Shown in pieces: positions 30,987 to 39,365 of a stretch of 64,000 nt of DNA. The stretch's first letter is position 1, and every line of letters starts with the position of its first letter. A program made the position numbers and the translations under genes. The notes under the pieces are model-generated. The model worked only from the letters and a program-made list of their open reading frames with translations, had not been told where the DNA came from and made no database searches. This stretch comes from Alteromonas sp. LOR (lineage in GTDB: Bacteria; Pseudomonadota; Gammaproteobacteria; Enterobacterales; Alteromonadaceae): NCBI RefSeq assembly GCF_000753865.1, contig NZ_JQFW01000057.1, forward strand, positions 372,628 through 436,627, written 5' to 3'.

Positions 30987-31691
30987 ATGACAAAAAATGT
31001 TTTGGTTACCGGAGGCAATAGGGGCGTTGGCTTAGAGATTGTCAAAGGCATGGTTGCTGAAGGCTACAAAGTGTTAATGGGCTGTCGAGACGAAGATGCC
31101 GGACTAGAAGCGAAAAAAGATATTGTTGGTGGAGACCTCCACGTTATCGAAATGCCCTTGGACAATGAGTCTGCCATAGTAGACGCATTTACGAGAGCAG
31201 AAGCGGTATATGGACCTATTGATATCTTAATTAATAACGCTGGCGTGTTAGACGATACCCAATGGACAGACGTGACCTCCGAGTCATTCGCATCGTCTAT
31301 GCAAGTCAATGTTTTTGCACCCTTAACATTAATTCAGCAGACCCTGCCGAAAATGATAGAGCGAGGCTTTGGCCGGATTATCAACGTCAGTTCTAGCTAT
31401 GGTAGTTTTCATGAATCCTTAGCAGGTCCATTTTCTTATGCAATATCAAAAGCAGCCGTCAACGCACTAACCGTGAAGATGGCTGCGGTAGTCGACAATG
31501 CAAAAGAAGATAAAGAGATTGATGTTGCTGTAAATAGTATGACTCCAGGTTGGGTGCACACGAGGATGGGTGGTTCAGATGCACCTAAAACCCCTGAGGA
31601 AGGTGCCGATACTGCAATATGGCTAGCCATGTTGGAAGACGATGTGCCCAACGGGAAGTTCTTTAAAGATCGAAAAGAAATTGCTTGGTAA
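30987..31691 (+). CDS. Short-chain dehydrogenase/reductase
   Basis: A Rossmann enzyme with the cofactor loop TGGNRGVG (residues 8-15), NNAG, a catalytic Ser in NVSSSYG and YAISK. The pattern and the RDED region suggest NADP preference, resembling carbonyl-reductase-like SDRs. The ATG at 30987 is preferred over a TTG at 30981 because it stands ten bases from a perfect AAGGAG. The substrate is unknown. It may be co-transcribed with the DUF2878 gene. Confidence 0.87.
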   Translation: MTKNVLVTGGNRGVGLEIVKGMVAEGYKVLMGCRDEDAGLEAKKDIVGGDLHVIEMPLDNESAIVDAFTRAEAVYGPIDILINNAGVLDDTQWTDVTSESFASSMQVNVFAPLTLIQQTLPKMIERGFGRIINVSSSYGSFHESLAGPFSYAISKAAVNALTVKMAAVVDNAKEDKEIDVAVNSMTPGWVHTRMGGSDAPKTPEEGADTAIWLAMLEDDVPNGKFFKDRKEIAW

Positions 31692-31834
31692 GTGTAAGTC
31701 GTCAATGTAATCAGGAAGGCGGCCGGTGGTTAGGGCTGCCTTCTGTGAATCGCAGCAATCAGCTAACGCTATAATTTGGCAAAGCCTTTCTTAAGTAAAG
31801 CTTTGCCTTAACGGTATTGTGGCGCAAGTAGCGA

Positions 31835-32665
31835 TTACAACGAAAATCGCTCTCTTAAAAATCGTGCAACACCATCTTCGTGATGATGGCCTATGATTGA
31901 TGACGCAGCCTCTTTAATGGGTGCTTTGGCATTACTTGGCGCGTAGGCCTCATCCGCTATGGAAAACATACTCATATCATTATCGCTGTCTCCAAAGCAG
32001 ATTACATTTGTCGCCCCTAATTGCTGCTTTAATATTTCAACGGCGCTACCCTTGCTGGCGAGTTTGTGATGCACATCCATCCATCGATATTCATCGCCTT
32101 CAATTGCAGGGCCTGAATAGGCAATTAGGCCGTCGTTGGCATTAAGCTCGTTCCACATTCCCCGAATAACATCCCCATCACCGATCATACTGATATTGGT
32201 AATATGTGCTTGAGCCGGCATATGGTCAACCGGTAGTAGGGCTGCTTTTGTTTTTGAAAAATATTTATTGATGAGGTTTTTCTCAATCTCATGCTGCGGT
32301 GCGTGATGAAATATGATGTGGTCGTGATGTTGCGTGTTTACATCCACCGTATTGATAAAAGGCGTAATTCCATTACGAGTAGCACATTCAATAATCGTGG
32401 CGGCTTCGTTGTCGTTAAGGAGGTTTTCTAGCGTAAGGGCATTGCCAGTAGGGTCCCAGATGGCGACGCCATTGTTGTATATATGGGGTAGTACAAATGG
32501 TTGTTGCCCAATCACATGCTGTGCAGAGTGCATTGTCCTCCCAGTTGCCACGGTGTATGCAATATCGCGTTCACTGAGAAGTGCTAGTGTCTCTCTGGTG
32601 TAATCCGATATTTCGGACGACTTGTTCAGTAACGTTCCGTCTAAATCAAAAAAAATTAAATCCAT
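31835..32665 (-). CDS. Cof-type HAD-superfamily phosphatase
   Basis: From the ATG at 32665 the protein begins MDLIFFDLDGTLLNKSSE, placing the nucleophile Asp in HAD motif I at the start as usual. The motif IV GDSDNDMSMF lies near the C-terminus, and the large cap (about 80-190) is of the type IIB (Cof) class, so substrates are probably sugar phosphates or small phosphates. An upstream in-frame start at 32734 would add 23 residues with no family match. It is an isolated gene. Confidence 0.87.
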   Translation of the reverse strand: MDLIFFDLDGTLLNKSSEISDYTRETLALLSERDIAYTVATGRTMHSAQHVIGQQPFVLPHIYNNGVAIWDPTGNALTLENLLNDNEAATIIECATRNGITPFINTVDVNTQHHDHIIFHHAPQHEIEKNLINKYFSKTKAALLPVDHMPAQAHITNISMIGDGDVIRGMWNELNANDGLIAYSGPAIEGDEYRWMDVHHKLASKGSAVEILKQQLGATNVICFGDSDNDMSMFSIADEAYAPSNAKAPIKEAASSIIGHHHEDGVARFLRERFSL

Positions 32666-32764
32666 AGATACTGTCCGGTCAATGTTGGTGAGGGCGATAT
32701 GATAAAGATCCCATAATACGAGATCTATACTCAATAGTTTAATAGAACGGAAGGTCTATGTAAT

Positions 32765-33346
32765 TTATTTAATCGATTGCACCACATTGTTGCTTTGTTG
32801 CTGTAGCAAACCTGAAATCGTCTTTGCGGATTGTGATTTACGTAGATTAATAATTAATGCCGACTTGCCGTTACGAGCGGCATCACTCACATTTAAAACA
32901 ATTTCGTTGCGATCTGGTCGCAGTGCAATTAAGCCCGCCACAAACATACCGATAAATGTACCAGGGCTTATCAGGGCAATGTATGTAAACAAAGGATTTT
33001 GTTGCGTAAGCGCTGGTCCGTACTGCGTTAGTAGAAACGCAGCAATCATTCCTATGACAAATCCTATCCCAGAAAGCGCAAGATGCGACGTCCAAAGGGT
33101 GTTTGCTATAGATGACGATTTTTGTTCTAACTTTTCGCTCAGTTTTGGGTCGGAAGGCTCTATCAGCTCGCTTTGGTGCGAGGCAACGCTTGTTTCTTCT
33201 TCAACGCGTCTCAATGCAATTCTTGCCTCGTCAGTAGTATCAAATATGGCAGCAACCTGGAGCTTGTCACTTGAGACAATCGCTGCTCGTATATTGTCGT
33301 TGCTACTCTCTCGTGACGTTGTTGTATTCTGGCTTTCGCTTTTCAT
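32765..33346 (-). CDS. Unknown two-helix membrane protein, stress-protein-like N-terminus
   Basis: The protein has a Ser/Thr/Asn-rich start, a segment LQVAAIFDTTDEARIAL that recalls the alpha/beta start of the general-stress 17M/YflT domain, then two membrane helices (roughly 90-112 and 122-146 from the Met used here) and a basic C-terminal part. I chose the ATG at 33346 (MKSESQ); a TTG at 33394 would add 16 residues. I do not recognise the family firmly and propose no function. Confidence 0.7.
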   Translation of the reverse strand: MKSESQNTTTSRESSNDNIRAAIVSSDKLQVAAIFDTTDEARIALRRVEEETSVASHQSELIEPSDPKLSEKLEQKSSSIANTLWTSHLALSGIGFVIGMIAAFLLTQYGPALTQQNPLFTYIALISPGTFIGMFVAGLIALRPDRNEIVLNVSDAARNGKSALIINLRKSQSAKTISGLLQQQSNNVVQSIK

Positions 33347-33690
33347 TGGAACTCCCATATTTAAAGATTTATAGCTGCATTCACGCAAACCCAAGTATTG
33401 TTTGATAAAAATTTAACATCCTATTTTTGTCTTTAATTGTTAACGATGTTGGTCAAACAATTATCAATTAAATAGTGTGTCGGGTATGAACGCTGTGCAG
33501 TTGAAGTGCAAAATCGATTCATTTATACAAATTAACTTATGAGTAAACGTATACAAGATGTGTTCCGTTCATAAATTTTTTCGCATCAACGTAATGGTGA
33601 GTTGCTTACATTCAGCCTTAACTTTAAAAGATATACAGATGTAGCGCTGTATCCCATTGAATTTAAGACACTAAATGTAGGAGTTAAATT

Positions 33691-33753
33691 ATGTTCATAT
33701 TAAAGAGATTAGTACTCAGAGCTAACAGAGGCTTCATATTCAATTTAATTTAA
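33691..33753 (+). CDS. Possible 20-residue basic peptide
   Basis: An ATG stands seven bases after a clear TAGGAG ribosome binding site and opens a 20-codon frame, product MFILKRLVLRANRGFIFNLI, ending in TAA. The peptide is basic and hydrophobic. It could be a leader peptide, a small membrane or toxin-like peptide, or chance. There is no coding gene in the next 600 bases for it to lead. Confidence 0.4.
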   Translation: MFILKRLVLRANRGFIFNLI

Positions 33754-34380
33754 GGCTCAACATAAAAATGAAGGTGTGTCGGTTTTTCACAGCATTTGCA
33801 AAAATCACACGGTAAATTGGCCATTAGATGATTAGCTCAACATGCCTTGGTATTTTTACTTCACTCGAAGGTAAAAAAACGTAATCAATAAGAATGAGTT
33901 CTATTTTTCAATAAAATATCGGCGATTCACCAGTTGTCATAAAACTTCTTTAGGATGATCCAAAAAGCCAAGGGATAGCTTCTTTAGAATGTTATTTGTT
34001 CAGGGAAGGTGGTTTGTTTCATTTAAGACGCAAATGTTTTGTAATCTATGTAACTGGTTAAATTTTGTTTAAGATTATAGCTGATAATATTGTTTCATAG
34101 TAAATAAGTGCTTTTTAAATATCTGAAAGTTAACAATAAAATATAATTTTTGAATCATTCTTGTTCGTGAAACACGTTAAACGTAAAACACCGTGCTACT
34201 AGTGCTGATTGCAAGTTGAGCATAATTTGCGCTTGAAATATTCTCAAAAATCTATATATTGTTTGAACTCTAATGATTATTGCTCGATGTAAATAGTACT
34301 TTGCAGACAAAATACGTATGCGGCACGAGCTACAACATAATGATTAGACTCCCGAAGCTGAAGAGGACTTTGTTTACTAT

Positions 34381-34755
34381 ATGACATCTGAAAGTTACCT
34401 ATCGCTGGCAGCGTTTTCGACAACATTGCTAGGTAAAGGCGTGTTTGCACATCGCCCGATTAAAAGTAACGTAGCTAATGCTTCAGTAAACGGACAGCTT
34501 ACAAGCGGAGCAGGTAAATCTCCTCTGCCACATTTTTTGCCTTCAAGCAATTCAACATGCACGGCTTGCTCACCAACAACACTTTCACGAATTGAACATT
34601 CGCGAATGGCAGCAGGCTTATTGTCGATGCTTAAAAACATTGCGCTAAGGGGAGTAACTTCGTCTCTTAAGCTGCGCAAGGTTTTCTCAAAGACCAGTAC
34701 CTTATTTCTATCAATATCGTCAGAATCGCTTCGTTCACTGGAACTGCGTGGCTGA
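34381..34755 (+). CDS. Hypothetical protein, 124 residues, unrecognised
   Basis: A 124-codon frame lies in an island of higher GC within the AT-rich region. The product is Ser/Thr-rich and basic in its C-terminal third (LRGVTSSLKLRKVFSK), with no signal peptide or membrane helix that I would trust. A GAAGAGGA sequence lies about 17 bases upstream, rather far for a ribosome binding site. The frame stays open for 11 codons before the ATG, so it may be the remnant of a longer gene. An antisense frame (34395-34679) overlaps; codon use looks better on the plus strand. Confidence 0.45.
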   Translation: MTSESYLSLAAFSTTLLGKGVFAHRPIKSNVANASVNGQLTSGAGKSPLPHFLPSSNSTCTACSPTTLSRIEHSRMAAGLLSMLKNIALRGVTSSLKLRKVFSKTSTLFLSISSESLRSLELRG

Positions 34756-34809
34756 AAGTGATTTAAAAAAAATGGTCTAAAATTAATAAAATTAAGTTAA
34801 AAATTACTG

Positions 34810-34836
34810 TGGAGCATGCAATTTGCAGTTGCTCCA
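34810..34836. other. Hairpin in the region upstream of proB
   Basis: TGGAGCATGCA pairs with TGCA plus TGCTCCA, leaving a two-base bulge and a three-base loop. It stands about 145 bases before the proB start. No U-tract follows, so it is not a terminator; it may be part of a proBA leader or a protein-binding site. Confidence 0.4.
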
Positions 34837-34981
34837 AGGCTGGCCAACGCCAATCGCGTTTTAATACCAGATAATTAGTATTTAAGAGCATTGTAATTAA
34901 CTGCACTGCTTAAGAATTATCGATAGATAGAGCGCCGGCCAAGAATTTGCGAATCAACAATCTAAAGGTTAGATATTTATT

Positions 34982-36091
34982 ATGAGTCATCCAAATTGGA
35001 ATCGCGTAGTTATTAAAGTGGGAAGCGCACTAATTGCACCTAATCAACAGGGGTGTAGTAGCCATTACTTACTTAGCATTGCGCAATTCATTGTGCGCTG
35101 TAGAGCCAACGGAACCCAGGTCGTTTTAGTGTCCTCGGGGTCAGTGGCTGCAGGTTCACACATGTTTGCAGATCAGGAAAAATCTAACATAGCGGTCAAA
35201 AAAGCCATGGCTGCTGCAGGGCAAACAGAAATGATTGCAACCTGGGATAGATTGTTTGATTTTCCGTCTGCTCAAATGCTGCTAACACATGCCGATCTGC
35301 GAGATAGAGAGCGTTATGTCAGTATCAGGGAAACTATTTTCAGCCTTCTTGATAACAACATTCTACCAATCGTAAACGAAAACGATACGGTTACGACTGA
35401 CAAGCTGAAAGTTGGTGATAACGACAACCTTTCAGCAATGGTTGCAGCAGCAGCGGATGCTGACGCATTAATTATATGCTCTGACATTGATGGGTTGTAC
35501 AATAAAAACCCACACGAACATGATGATGCAAAAATGCTTAAATCGGTGGATACCATTGATGAAAGTATTTACGCCATGGCCGGCGGCGCAGTGAAAGGTG
35601 GTGTTGGTACCGGTGGTATGCGCACAAAAATTGAAGCTGCAGAAAAAGCAGTGTCACATGGTATAGACACCTACATTATCAATGGTTTTACAGAATTGTC
35701 GTTTAATATGCTATTGGCTGGTGAAAACCCTGGTACGCACTTTAGACCGTTCAAAAAACCAATGAAAGAAAATGAACATTGGATGCGTCACACATCAAAC
35801 GCCCAAGGTGAAGTTATTATTGAAGGTAACTTTGACGGCACGTTGATAACGGACAGCGACCAACTTACAAGCAGCGAAATTATCGGTGTAAAAGGCGAGT
35901 TTTCAGTGGGCGATACCATATTGGTTCGCAAAGAAGATGGAACGAAACTTGTTAAAGCCAAATCGAATTATAGTAGCTGTTTATTGAATTTTATTGCTAA
36001 TCAGGAAAGCGATGAATTTGCCCATGAATTCGAAGAGAAGACAGGGCCAATTATTTCTGATCAGCACGTAGCAAACCTGGAGAAAGAATGA
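34982..36091 (+). CDS. proB: Glutamate 5-kinase
   Basis: This 369-residue enzyme catalyses the first step of proline synthesis. The amino acid kinase domain (VVIKVGSALI, LVSSGSVAAG, PIVNENDTV, GDNDNLSAMVA, GTGGMRTKIEAA) is followed by a C-terminal PUA domain from about residue 275. Length is as in E. coli (367). It overlaps proA by four bases (ATGA). Proline made here may serve as an osmolyte and is usually controlled by feedback on this enzyme. Confidence 0.97.
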   Translation: MSHPNWNRVVIKVGSALIAPNQQGCSSHYLLSIAQFIVRCRANGTQVVLVSSGSVAAGSHMFADQEKSNIAVKKAMAAAGQTEMIATWDRLFDFPSAQMLLTHADLRDRERYVSIRETIFSLLDNNILPIVNENDTVTTDKLKVGDNDNLSAMVAAAADADALIICSDIDGLYNKNPHEHDDAKMLKSVDTIDESIYAMAGGAVKGGVGTGGMRTKIEAAEKAVSHGIDTYIINGFTELSFNMLLAGENPGTHFRPFKKPMKENEHWMRHTSNAQGEVIIEGNFDGTLITDSDQLTSSEIIGVKGEFSVGDTILVRKEDGTKLVKAKSNYSSCLLNFIANQESDEFAHEFEEKTGPIISDQHVANLEKE

Positions 36092-37335
36092 GTATTATTA
36101 CTGAGTTAGCACAACAAGCAAAACAAGCTGCACGTACACTGGCAATTTTAGATGAGAGCCAGAAAAACGCGGTGTTAACTGACATGGCTGCAGCGATCCG
36201 AGCAAATAAAGACAAAATTATTGCTGTGAATGAGAAAGAAGTTGCACGAGCTAGAGAGAACAATTTAGATGCTGCAATGATTGACCGCTTGATCCTCGAC
36301 GACGAGCGCATTGAATCAATGGCTGAAGGTATCGAAGTTATTGTTGAACTTGACGATCCAGTGGGCAAAGAACGTGTGTTCGGCACGCGCCCAAATGGCA
36401 TTGAAATTAAGAAAATGCGTATACCTCTTGGTGTAGTGTGCATGATTTATGAAGCACGCCCAAATGTAACGGCAGATGCTGGTGCTCTATGCTTTAAATC
36501 GGGTAATGCGGTAATACTGCGTGGTGGTAAAGAAGCGCTAGATACCAGCCTTGCGATAGCAGAGCTAATGCAAGAGACTCTAGAAAAGCACAACTTGCCA
36601 AAAGCGCTTGTAACCGTGGTGCCAAATCCTGACCGCGCGTTGATGCAAGAGCTTATGGAACAGAGAGACTACATTGATGTGATAATCCCTCGCGGTGGTG
36701 AAGGACTTATTAATTATGTAACCGAGAACTCAAAAGTGCCAGTTATCCAGCACTTTAAAGGTGTATGCCATCTTTACGTAGACAGTGATGCCGACTTAGA
36801 CAATGCGCTAGAAATTTTACTTAACGGTAAAACGCAGCGTACGGGAGTATGTAACGCACTAGAAGGTTTAGTTGTTCACCAAGCAATTGCCGGCGACTTT
36901 TTGCCTCGCGTCGCTCAAGCATTTAAAGAGCACAACGTAAAAGTTCACGTAGACAGTAAAGGCGCTTCTTACTTTGAAGGCGCAGATGTTATCGACGAAA
37001 GTGGTTACGGTGAAGAGTATCTTGGCCTTGAAATTGCCATTCGCGTGGTTGATGATTTTGACGGTGCAATCGACCATATTGCACAATTCGGTAGTAATCA
37101 TACTGAAGTTATCTGCACGAAAGACAAAGCAAAAGCGAAGCTGTTCCAACGCGCCGTTGATGCCAGTGTGGTAATGGTAAATGCATCATCGCGTTTCTCA
37201 GATGGTAGTCAGCTAGGTCTAGGTGCCGAAATTGGTATTGCAACAACCAAGCTGCATGCTTATGGACCGATGGGTCTTGAATCGCTAACGTCAGAAAAAT
37301 ATTTGGTTAACGGCGAAGGTCAAATTCGCGCGTAA
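36088..37335 (+). CDS. proA: Gamma-glutamyl phosphate reductase
   Basis: This 415-residue NADPH-dependent enzyme of the aldehyde dehydrogenase superfamily reduces glutamyl-5-phosphate. The catalytic Cys is near residue 255 in RTGVCNALEGL, as in E. coli, and the C-terminal RFSDGSQLGLGAEIGIAT is diagnostic. Its start codon lies within the proB stop (ATGA overlap), so the genes are translationally coupled. A good terminator lies about 110 bases downstream. Confidence 0.97.
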   Translation: MSIITELAQQAKQAARTLAILDESQKNAVLTDMAAAIRANKDKIIAVNEKEVARARENNLDAAMIDRLILDDERIESMAEGIEVIVELDDPVGKERVFGTRPNGIEIKKMRIPLGVVCMIYEARPNVTADAGALCFKSGNAVILRGGKEALDTSLAIAELMQETLEKHNLPKALVTVVPNPDRALMQELMEQRDYIDVIIPRGGEGLINYVTENSKVPVIQHFKGVCHLYVDSDADLDNALEILLNGKTQRTGVCNALEGLVVHQAIAGDFLPRVAQAFKEHNVKVHVDSKGASYFEGADVIDESGYGEEYLGLEIAIRVVDDFDGAIDHIAQFGSNHTEVICTKDKAKAKLFQRAVDASVVMVNASSRFSDGSQLGLGAEIGIATTKLHAYGPMGLESLTSEKYLVNGEGQIRA

Positions 37336-37445
37336 ATCTCACGCCCATAAGATATTCATAAGGTGTTTTTATGACATTCTTTTGATATTCCTATGGTAAT
37401 CGGACTGGTCGGCATTGTGCCGGCTAGTTGCGTGCTTCATAATGC

Positions 37446-37477
37446 AAAGCGCTGACATTCGTCAGCGCTTTTTTTTT
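37446..37477 (+). terminator. Rho-independent terminator of proBA
   Basis: AAAGCGCTGAC pairs with GTCAGCGCTTT around an ATTC loop, followed by a T-run. Confidence 0.93.
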
Positions 37478-37511
37478 ACTAAATTTTCAAATTACGTCTC
37501 GGAGTACATGC

Positions 37512-38456
37512 GTGCAGATAATGATAGAGCCAGAACAGCTATGGCAGCAGCTAATTGCTTATGCGAACGAATACAAACTAGTGGCCTCTATTTTATTGCT
37601 CGTAATGCTTCACTATGTAAAAAAAGGGCTACTGCGCCTAATTAAACATAGAAGTACTCGCCACGGCGAGGACCGACGAAATCAAATCAACATTCTTGAG
37701 CAGCTTGGCAATGCATTAATCATAATCCTGCTGATGGTAGTGTGGTCATCAGAAATACAAACCTTGGCCATATCCATAGCGGCATTCATGGTGGCCATAG
37801 TACTGGCTACGAGAGAGTTTATTCAGTGCTTCATGGGATTTATCTACTACCTTGGCGCCAGACCTTTTCGTGTGGGTGACTGGATCCAAATGAATAACGT
37901 GATTGGTGAAGTTGTCGAAATGGACTGGGCGAAAACAGCATTGCTAGAAGTTGATCCTGAAACCTTCAACTTTACCGGCAAGCATGTTTATGTGCCTAAT
38001 AGCCAGCTAGTGACACAGACCGTGCGCAACCTTAACTTTATGCGCCGCTACAGACTACACTCTTTTGAAATTGTAAACGAACCCACCGTTAACGCCTACA
38101 GCCTATTGCCTGCATTTCATGCAAGAGCACAAGCTCACTGCGAATACTTTCGAGATGTGGCAGAGAGGTATAAAGGATTAATTGAGCGTCACCTAGAACA
38201 AGAATTTATTCGTATTGACCCTGAAGTTGAAATTAAGACCAACGAATTAGCAAAAGTCGTTGTTAAAGTGAGTTTGTTTTGTCCCACCGCTGAAGCCCAT
38301 GAATTAGAACACAAGATGTGTTCAGATTGGCTTAGCTTGTGGTTTAGAGCGATGAAAGAGGACAATCTACTGGGCAATACACCAGAGCAAACTGCTATTG
38401 CGGTGCCGCAACACCTTGGTGCTGCAACACAGTCATCAGCTGGCGGTGGTTTCTAA
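37512..38456 (+). CDS. MscS-family mechanosensitive ion channel protein
   Basis: This 314-residue protein has an N-terminal membrane segment (about 23-40), two further segments (about 65-105) and the MscS beta domain with RPFRVGDWIQMNNVIGEVVEMDW near 118-140. The pore-helix region is less Gly/Ala-rich than in E. coli MscS. It starts at GTG 37512, seven bases after GGAG; an ATG at 37521 is an alternative. Such channels release solutes on osmotic downshock, fitting its place next to proBA, though linkage does not prove joint function. Confidence 0.86.
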   Translation: MQIMIEPEQLWQQLIAYANEYKLVASILLLVMLHYVKKGLLRLIKHRSTRHGEDRRNQINILEQLGNALIIILLMVVWSSEIQTLAISIAAFMVAIVLATREFIQCFMGFIYYLGARPFRVGDWIQMNNVIGEVVEMDWAKTALLEVDPETFNFTGKHVYVPNSQLVTQTVRNLNFMRRYRLHSFEIVNEPTVNAYSLLPAFHARAQAHCEYFRDVAERYKGLIERHLEQEFIRIDPEVEIKTNELAKVVVKVSLFCPTAEAHELEHKMCSDWLSLWFRAMKEDNLLGNTPEQTAIAVPQHLGAATQSSAGGGF

Positions 38457-38514
38457 ATAACCTAAATCCTGTTAAGTAAAAAATGCCAGCACCATTTTTT
38501 AAACATGGCTCAGG

Positions 38515-39066
38515 TTAACTGCATGTCCACTGGCGATATCGGGTGAAATGATTTTGTAAAAAGGCCATCTGATCCGCGAGAATTTTTCTGTTCATCAAGT
38601 AAAAACGCTCGTATACGTTTGGTCTGAAAGGAACGGCGAGTAGCGGCATGCTAGCTTCTTCAGGTGTTTTTGCGCCCTTGGCGTGGTTGCATCGCTGACA
38701 GGCGGAGGCAACGTTGGTCCAGTTGTCTTTTCCGCCCCGAGAGCGGGGTACGATATGATCGCGAGTAAGCTGTTTTGGCGCAAACTGCGCACCGCAATAA
38801 AGGCACATGTAATTATCGCGGCGAAAAAGGTACTTATTAGTTAACGCAATTTTTCCGCTCATATCAGTGACCTTGCCATCGCAAGCGATGATACTCGATA
38901 ACGACAGCTCACTTTGAATGCCAGCGTGATTCCAACCTCCTTTAAGCGTGATGGCGTCTGTACCAAGTTCAAACAACACCTTGTCTTGGCAATATAGTTT
39001 GGCGGCGTGTTCTATATCTATCCACTCTTGTGGCATACCAGCCTTATTCAGTCTTAGCACAAGCAT
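38515..39066 (-). CDS. HNH endonuclease domain protein
   Basis: This 183-residue protein has a central zinc-ribbon HNH nuclease motif: CLYCG, then LTRDHIVPRSRGG, NWTNVASACQRCN. The N-terminal part (residues 1-75) and the C-terminal FRPNVYERFYLMN match the common single-gene HNH proteins of marine gammaproteobacteria. The biological substrate is unknown; no restriction, intron or toxin partner lies nearby. Confidence 0.9.
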   Translation of the reverse strand: MLVLRLNKAGMPQEWIDIEHAAKLYCQDKVLFELGTDAITLKGGWNHAGIQSELSLSSIIACDGKVTDMSGKIALTNKYLFRRDNYMCLYCGAQFAPKQLTRDHIVPRSRGGKDNWTNVASACQRCNHAKGAKTPEEASMPLLAVPFRPNVYERFYLMNRKILADQMAFLQNHFTRYRQWTCS

Positions 39067-39365
39067 AAATTCCCCTTAACGCACATTTGTTTTATACAGT
39101 TATTTTGTGAGGTTGTTATTTTTGACCGTTGCTCAAACATCAGCATACTCGATTTTATGGCATCAGTTTATTGCATTGTGATGAAAATATAGCCATGTCA
39201 TCACATTTAATATAGTCATAAAGCTGCGGTGGGGAATAGGGGAGATAAATACATAATAATTTCAATGTTAGTCCGTATTTGACGATGGCAAAATTCTGCG
39301 TTCATAGCTATACTAAGCGCCGCAATTGAAAGCGATAAATAAAGATTGAAATTAAAGGACAAATA

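Larger units (their letters stand above)
33395..34980. other. AT-rich, gene-poor region upstream of proBA
   Basis: This is the longest stretch of the window with almost no recognised coding content. It is visibly richer in A/T than the flanks, apart from the block 34381-34755. It contains a 20-codon ORF with a strong ribosome binding site (33691), an orphan ORF (34381) and a hairpin near 34810. I find no transposase remnant, tRNA or terminal repeats. Confidence 0.6.

Noticed and set aside
31714..31807. Two weak hairpins between the convergent SDR and HAD genes
   Set aside because: Stems of 8-10 bp with large loops or wobble pairs and no T-tract are not enough to call terminators.
34395..34679. 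94-codon antisense frame over the orphan ORF
   Set aside because: The plus-strand frame has better codon use; the antisense product has no recognisable feature.
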